A stretch of DNA of 64,000 bases from Chelonoidis abingdonii. Lineage: Eukaryota > Chordata > Testudines > Testudinidae. Below the pieces are notes generated by a model. It did not search any database, had not been told where the DNA came from, and saw only the letters and a program-made list of their open reading frames with translations. Shown here piece by piece: positions 59,115 to 64,000 of this stretch. A program made the position numbers and the translations under genes. The stretch's first letter is position 1. Each line of letters begins with the position of its first letter. The stretch lies in assembly GCF_003597395.2 (NCBI RefSeq), contig NC_133778.1, positions 19,096,983-19,160,982 on the forward strand, given 5' to 3'.

Positions 59115-62034
59115 TACATTTTGGGGCGAGGGGAAAAAAGTTATATATATTGGGCTGGAGTGAAATATATTTATACTATAAAGAGCCTCCCCCTCCAAAT
59201 AGTTGAAAACCACTCACAGCTCCAAGTTCCTTGCCCATACAGTAAGTGGGATATATATATATTATTCCAATCCAATACACATTCTAATGTGGTAAAAAGC
59301 CTGGTAGCCACAATTCCTTACTTTGACCCATTGGGAGGCTTAACGGTCTGTCATGTGATACATCAGTACATGTGTACATCTTATTGAAAATACAGGTATG
59401 TTTCTGTATTCAGTAATACTCTCTGCCACATGCACACACTATATATAGATGCTCACCTTATCTGTGCCTGAAGAGATGAATTATCTTTACAAAAAATGGC
59501 TGAGAACCCTTGAGGAAGCATTGTGTGTAATTCGCCAGCTGTGAGCTAGAAGCTTTCATTTGGGGAGGGAGGGATGGAAGTGGTAATTTCAGTCCACGAA
59601 TAGCTAGGAACCTGTTTTCTTTGACCTTTTCAGACGGCAATGAATGCATAAGCCTATTAATTAACAAATTGCACTTCTGGCAGTCATGGAAGATGACTGA
59701 AAAAATATATAATTTGGGAACTGATAAAATCTGTTAGGAATCCAGTTACATCATCAGGGGCCTTATTAGGTGGAAATAGAATACTTTATTTGATTTGTTA
59801 TTTATTTATTGCTGATTACAACCATAAGATCAAAATAATAGAATCCTTTTTCTTGTAATCTGCTAGTTTTTGATTGTGCAGTCTTACCTGGGTATCAGAC
59901 ATTGTGATATGGTAGTATACTTCGTATAAGCGATCTTGCATCTCATGCATGTGCAGTACAGTGTACGTTGTAAAATAACTCAATATTAGCACTGTACCTT
60001 AACATGTTTGTTTGTGTGAATTTCCCTGATCACTAAAGGGACACTATCAAGTTTGGGGTGGTCAGATTTTTACTATTTTTTCCTTCAAAAATAAATTCTA
60101 AATGCTCTTATTTTTTTCTCAAACAAGAAACCAAGAAAGCAGTCCAGAAATCACAAGCAATGCTGCAACAGATCATGTGCGTCGAAAAGTAGAAACTAAT
60201 ATTTGGTAAGAGAGAATATTTGCCATTTGAGAAGCATCGTTACAGCATTCCCCCTTTTTAAAAATATAGTAATCCACGTGAGGAAATGAGTGTTTGATTA
60301 GGAAAGAAGCTGTCACAAACCATCTGTACTTGTATAGTTCTATATAAGTGCATTGTGAAAAGAGAAAATGCATGGTGCTGTCTCTGCTGACCTGTTTCAT
60401 ATGATTTTGAATCTGCTTCAGCACCTCCAGGAAATGGTTGTAATATTTTAGAGTAGTTTATTTGAGCAATAAGAATATACCATTGTGTGCATTTTTAAAG
60501 CACTGCTGTGGAAAGGCACTTTTTTGTATCTTTCAAACTGTTCACAAGTTTTATTTATACTATTTTTGTGCTTATAAAGTGTCCTTAAAAGCATTGGCAT
60601 TGTTGATTTTAAGCATGCTCAGTTAGCTGATTAGTGTCTTATTAACAAGATTGTTGAACTATGCTACAATTAATGGGTGCTGTAATTTTCTACATTCTTC
60701 CTTCTGCTGCTTGGTACTGTATGCTGGCCCTCGATCTCGCACCTTCCAGTGGAGTTAAAGGTGCACAGATAGGAATTCTAGCCTCATTGTTTTTATTGAC
60801 AAGTTTACCTAGTGATCACTGCCAGCCATGCACCCATGTTCTCTGTGAGCTAACTCAGTTAATTAATTCTTTTATCTTCATCCTCTCTCCCCTCCAATAA
60901 CTCCACTGGTGTGTGTCAGCCCTATCATTCTTTCTTTTATTCATTTGATGTAGGTGCCTCTGGGATCTGTACTTGTTCGTAATTATGGCAGAGGAATGTC
61001 TTAAATGCAATTTCTTCAAAGGCAGATCAGACTTGTTCTCGGTTTCCTATGATCAAGTTCATTTTTCTAATACTTGTTTCCCATGGGACCATGAATCTGT
61101 GCTAACTAATGCAGGCCACTGAACTGTTTGCTGGAAGTCAGAAAACCAAACTCCATATTTGCAGCAAAAAGAGTGTGTCATCCAGGGAACAGGAATTAAT
61201 CTTTTTATTTGTTAGCTTTGGGCAATCCAACAGCCTTTTGTGTCTTTGAAGAAATGCTAATGCCGCAAATTTCCACAGTTCCCATGTATTTTATTTCTGT
61301 ACCTGCATGAGTTTTATGTAAACCAAAAGATGCAGTGATCTTTTAGAATAGTGTCACTGCAGGGGTTTTCTGAAGTTTCTCCTTGAGTTCTGGTTTTCCC
61401 TCCTCTTATTTTTCAGCATTTGTGTTCTTGGCAAAACTCTCTATTTCAAGGTGCTGTAGTCTTTGCTAGCGTCTGTCCCCAGTCCAGTGCTGGTACAAGC
61501 TAAGTAGTAAAAACTGGCTGCAACGCTCTCAACGAAGCATACTGAAACTAGACAACAGGGTGGCAAAAATTAAATTACCTGGTTGCCGTTGCAAACCTTG
61601 AGATTCCTGATGGCAACTTGCTTTTCCAACTTACTGGCTGTTCTGATCTAGTGTTCAAATATATAAGCCTTGTTTGCAAGTAATTTTCTCCCTGCTCATT
61701 GATTTGGAAATTGCCTCATTTCTTCCCTCTCTTTTAACCCCTTTGCTTCCCCCCTCTCTCTCTCTCTCATAGCAAGAAAGTAGTTTCTGCAAAGAATATT
61801 GACCATAAATTGGCCATAATTTGGGTTTAGTCAGCGTAGCACCTTGGAGCTGACCAGCCATACTTTAGGACAGATGGCTTGATCCCACATTATTAACAAA
61901 ATACAGGTGTAGTTTAAATTACTTTTAAACAGATATTTGCCACTTGCTAGGACCTCCACTGAGAGTGCTTTTTCTCTTGCAAGAGCAGCTGATCCCAGAG
62001 CTGCATTCCTTAGCCTGTTGTGATGTTCTCTATA

Positions 62035-62115
62035 CCTATTTTCCCATCTGGAAAATGGGGATAATGCCTGTCTACCTCACTGGGGTGTTGTGGGGACTAA
62101 TTAATATTTGAATAT
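62035..62115 (+). repeat. MIR-like SINE remnant (3' half)
   Basis: The stretch TTTTCCCATCTGGAAAATGG followed by GGATAAT and a CTACCTCACTGGGGTGTTGT-type segment matches the conserved core and 3' half of MIR/CORE-SINEs, which are ancient amniote repeats. Highly diverged. Confidence 0.7.
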
Positions 62116-64000
62116 GTAAAACAGTATTTTCACCAATCTTGTAGGAGAAACACAAGCCCTGTGATAGAGCCTAGTATAGAAGCACAAGAGAAAATGACAT
62201 CCGTGTAAGGAAATGTGACTATTCTAGTCAGCCTGTGTATGTTGTTAATGATTTAGAATCTGAAGCTCTTTTTCTGTTTAAAAAAAAAAAAAAAAAAAAA
62301 ATTTCACCTTTAATCAAGAAACACTGATAGGTCTGCAAGGTGCTTGGAGTTGCAGCTGCCTGAGGGACTAGAATTGATGTGAGAATGAATGTGTGTTTTT
62401 CAGAGCGCTTTGCTAAACCGAAGCCAGCCAAGACGGGACAGAGGTGCTTTCAATACAGCAAGACCAGGCAGTGATGCTTTAGGTTAGCTGACTGATGCTC
62501 CTACTGAATGTCAGTACTGAGAAATACAAAATAGGTAGGAAGAAATCGCTGAGTGAAGGAGGTAGAGTGACATGAACATATACCACAGTGACAGGCCACT
62601 AGATTTCTCTTACGTTTGGGACAAGGTGGAACTCAGGGGCTAAATGGCAAGTCTGAGGCCTCAGAATAAGTACAGTGAGAATTGATGAGGTCAGAGAGTA
62701 AGTGGGGGAAAGAGAAGAGAGGACTAGGGAACAGCTCCTTAAAATGAGAAATAGGAGGAACTGGAGCCAAGTTTGGTTATCCCTTCTAATGTTGTCTGAG
62801 CAAGTAGCAACCACTAGTTGCTAAGTGCCACAGCCTAGTAGAAGGAGGCAGAATTCATTCAGAAGAATGTAACAAGCAAAGCCAAGTGTGTACTGAAACA
62901 GAAACAGTGGAGGACCAGAACCAGGGAGCCCCTTCAGGGTAAATTAGGATGACTACAAAACACAAGAGTTGGCCCATCCCATTGCTCACCTGGGAGAAAG
63001 TTATCCTGGTGCTGCTTCTCCTTGGTAGCACCTGTGGCCATCAGCTAAAGGGGCATTTCTGCCTCTGTTTGTATTGCAGCAGGAGTCATAGTTAGTCCTG
63101 TGGTATATTTTGCTGGGACTCAGTTACTTTAGAAAGACCGACCAGGCTTAATTTCATAGACTGTCAATTAACTAAAAAAAAGTACTTTAACATGTAGTTG
63201 ATCACCTCTGAATAAAGATCATAACAGTTATTGTGGGTGTGATTGAAATGCAGGTGTTTTAAAATAGCTTAGTGTGGAAGTGCACACTTTCCAGAATGAG
63301 TTTACATGTAAATTGGAGGAATAGCTGACATTTTGCTGATGTCTTCTAGCAAGTAGGAGAACATTGCCCTTTACTATGAAAGTGGAGAGCATTGATCATC
63401 CAAACACAAGCGCTGTGTCCTTGGTAATGCTTTGCTTATAAAACACTGTTGTTTTGCCACAGATGGACATTAGAGCTCTGAATGTAGCAAATATGTCAAC
63501 TTACTGCACTGAATATGTGGAGGTCTGCAAAGCTAAGAGAGCACCTCCATAATGTGCCCAGAGAGAACGATCACCATTTGTAGTGCAGTGCAGAAAAAAG
63601 CAAACTGTCCCCTAGGTTCAGAACAGAGAGAGAGAAATCTAAACAATTCTCAGCCAAGTGTAGTTTTGAAATTGCTTTAGTGTCTAGTGCTTGGATGTTC
63701 TAGCATTGCACAGTAAGAAGCTATTGTCATCTTTTTACCTCAGTGCCCAGAGGTTAAATTAAATCCAAGAACAGTCAGCCTCAGTCTGGGTTGAAACTAT
63801 TTTCTTCCATCAGAAGAGAAGTGAAAGTGCAGGTTCAGCACTAGAAGGAAAAAATGATTTTTTTCCACTTGTTACAGAAAACTGTGAAGAGCCCTATTAC
63901 ATTAGCAGGCGACAAGGTGAAATTGTTTTTCATGCAGCTGAAGTGGGCGCTATCTTGTTAGTTTTTTTATGCAGCCCTAACATCCAGGAATCTAAATGAC

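Larger units (their letters stand above)
58450..64000 (+). other. RAPH1: RAPH1 3' UTR and downstream sequence
   Basis: No coding region is recognised after the stop codon. The sequence is AT-rich and lacks young transposons for several kilobases, as expected for a long 3' UTR. AATAAA hexamers lie at 59109, 60090 and 63211; which one is used cannot be told from sequence. An (AT)n stretch is near 59252 and a poly-A run at 62280-62301. A MIR-like remnant lies at about 62035-62115. The mRNA 3' end, and hence the boundary with intergenic DNA, is not determined. Confidence 0.6.

Overview
The window is vertebrate nuclear DNA, most likely from a turtle. The evidence is a multi-exon gene with long AT-rich introns, together with a repeat set I associate with turtles. 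That set comprises CR1 LINEs, tRNA-headed SINEs with a CR1-like tail, hAT, PIF/Harbinger and Tc1/mariner-type MITEs, DIRS-type tyrosine-recombinase retrotransposons, and a sequence starting AGTATCAGAGGGGTAGCC. The species call is inference from repeats and was not tested by a search.

One host gene is present, on the + strand: RAPH1 (lamellipodin), the Ras-association/PH-domain adaptor that recruits Ena/VASP proteins to the leading edge. Ten constitutive coding exons can be placed to the base (27989-28066, 30185-30344, 38242-38363, 40332-40397, 42077-42220, 44120-44230, 48840-48938, 49805-49925, 51008-51150, 56488-58449). They splice in one open frame to 1001 residues: coiled segment, RA domain, PH domain, Ser-rich linker, then a 653-residue proline-rich tail from a single last exon with seven F/LPPPP motifs. 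The acidic N-terminal exons were not found and should lie upstream. A 75-nt in-frame exon at 20324-20398 is a probable cassette exon. A 30-nt microexon (54531-54560) and a tandem donor adding 12 codons (49926-49961) are weaker splice-variant candidates.

Layout: 1-20323 is intron containing a mariner-like MITE (3267-3464), a - strand CR1 (about 4115-6290) whose 3' part is oddly scrambled, Harbinger-like MITEs (11281-11526, 14844-15137), a decayed DIRS element with recognisable inverted terminal repeats (about 15738-18385) and a 31-bp-arm palindrome (19888-19976). 20399-27988 is intron with a hAT element carrying an 8-bp target duplication (21451-22151), a CR1 split by another repeat (about 24394-25475) and a SINE. 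The intron at 30345-38241 contains a three-level nest: a DIRS element (about 31020-36965) broken by a 2.1-kb Harbinger-like element (31649-33788), itself carrying a 220-bp hAT MITE with a perfect 8-bp duplication and a tRNA-Val relic. The later introns hold smaller repeats. 58450 onward is 3' UTR and flank, with no other gene seen.

Most open frames outside the RAPH1 exons are chance frames in repeats.
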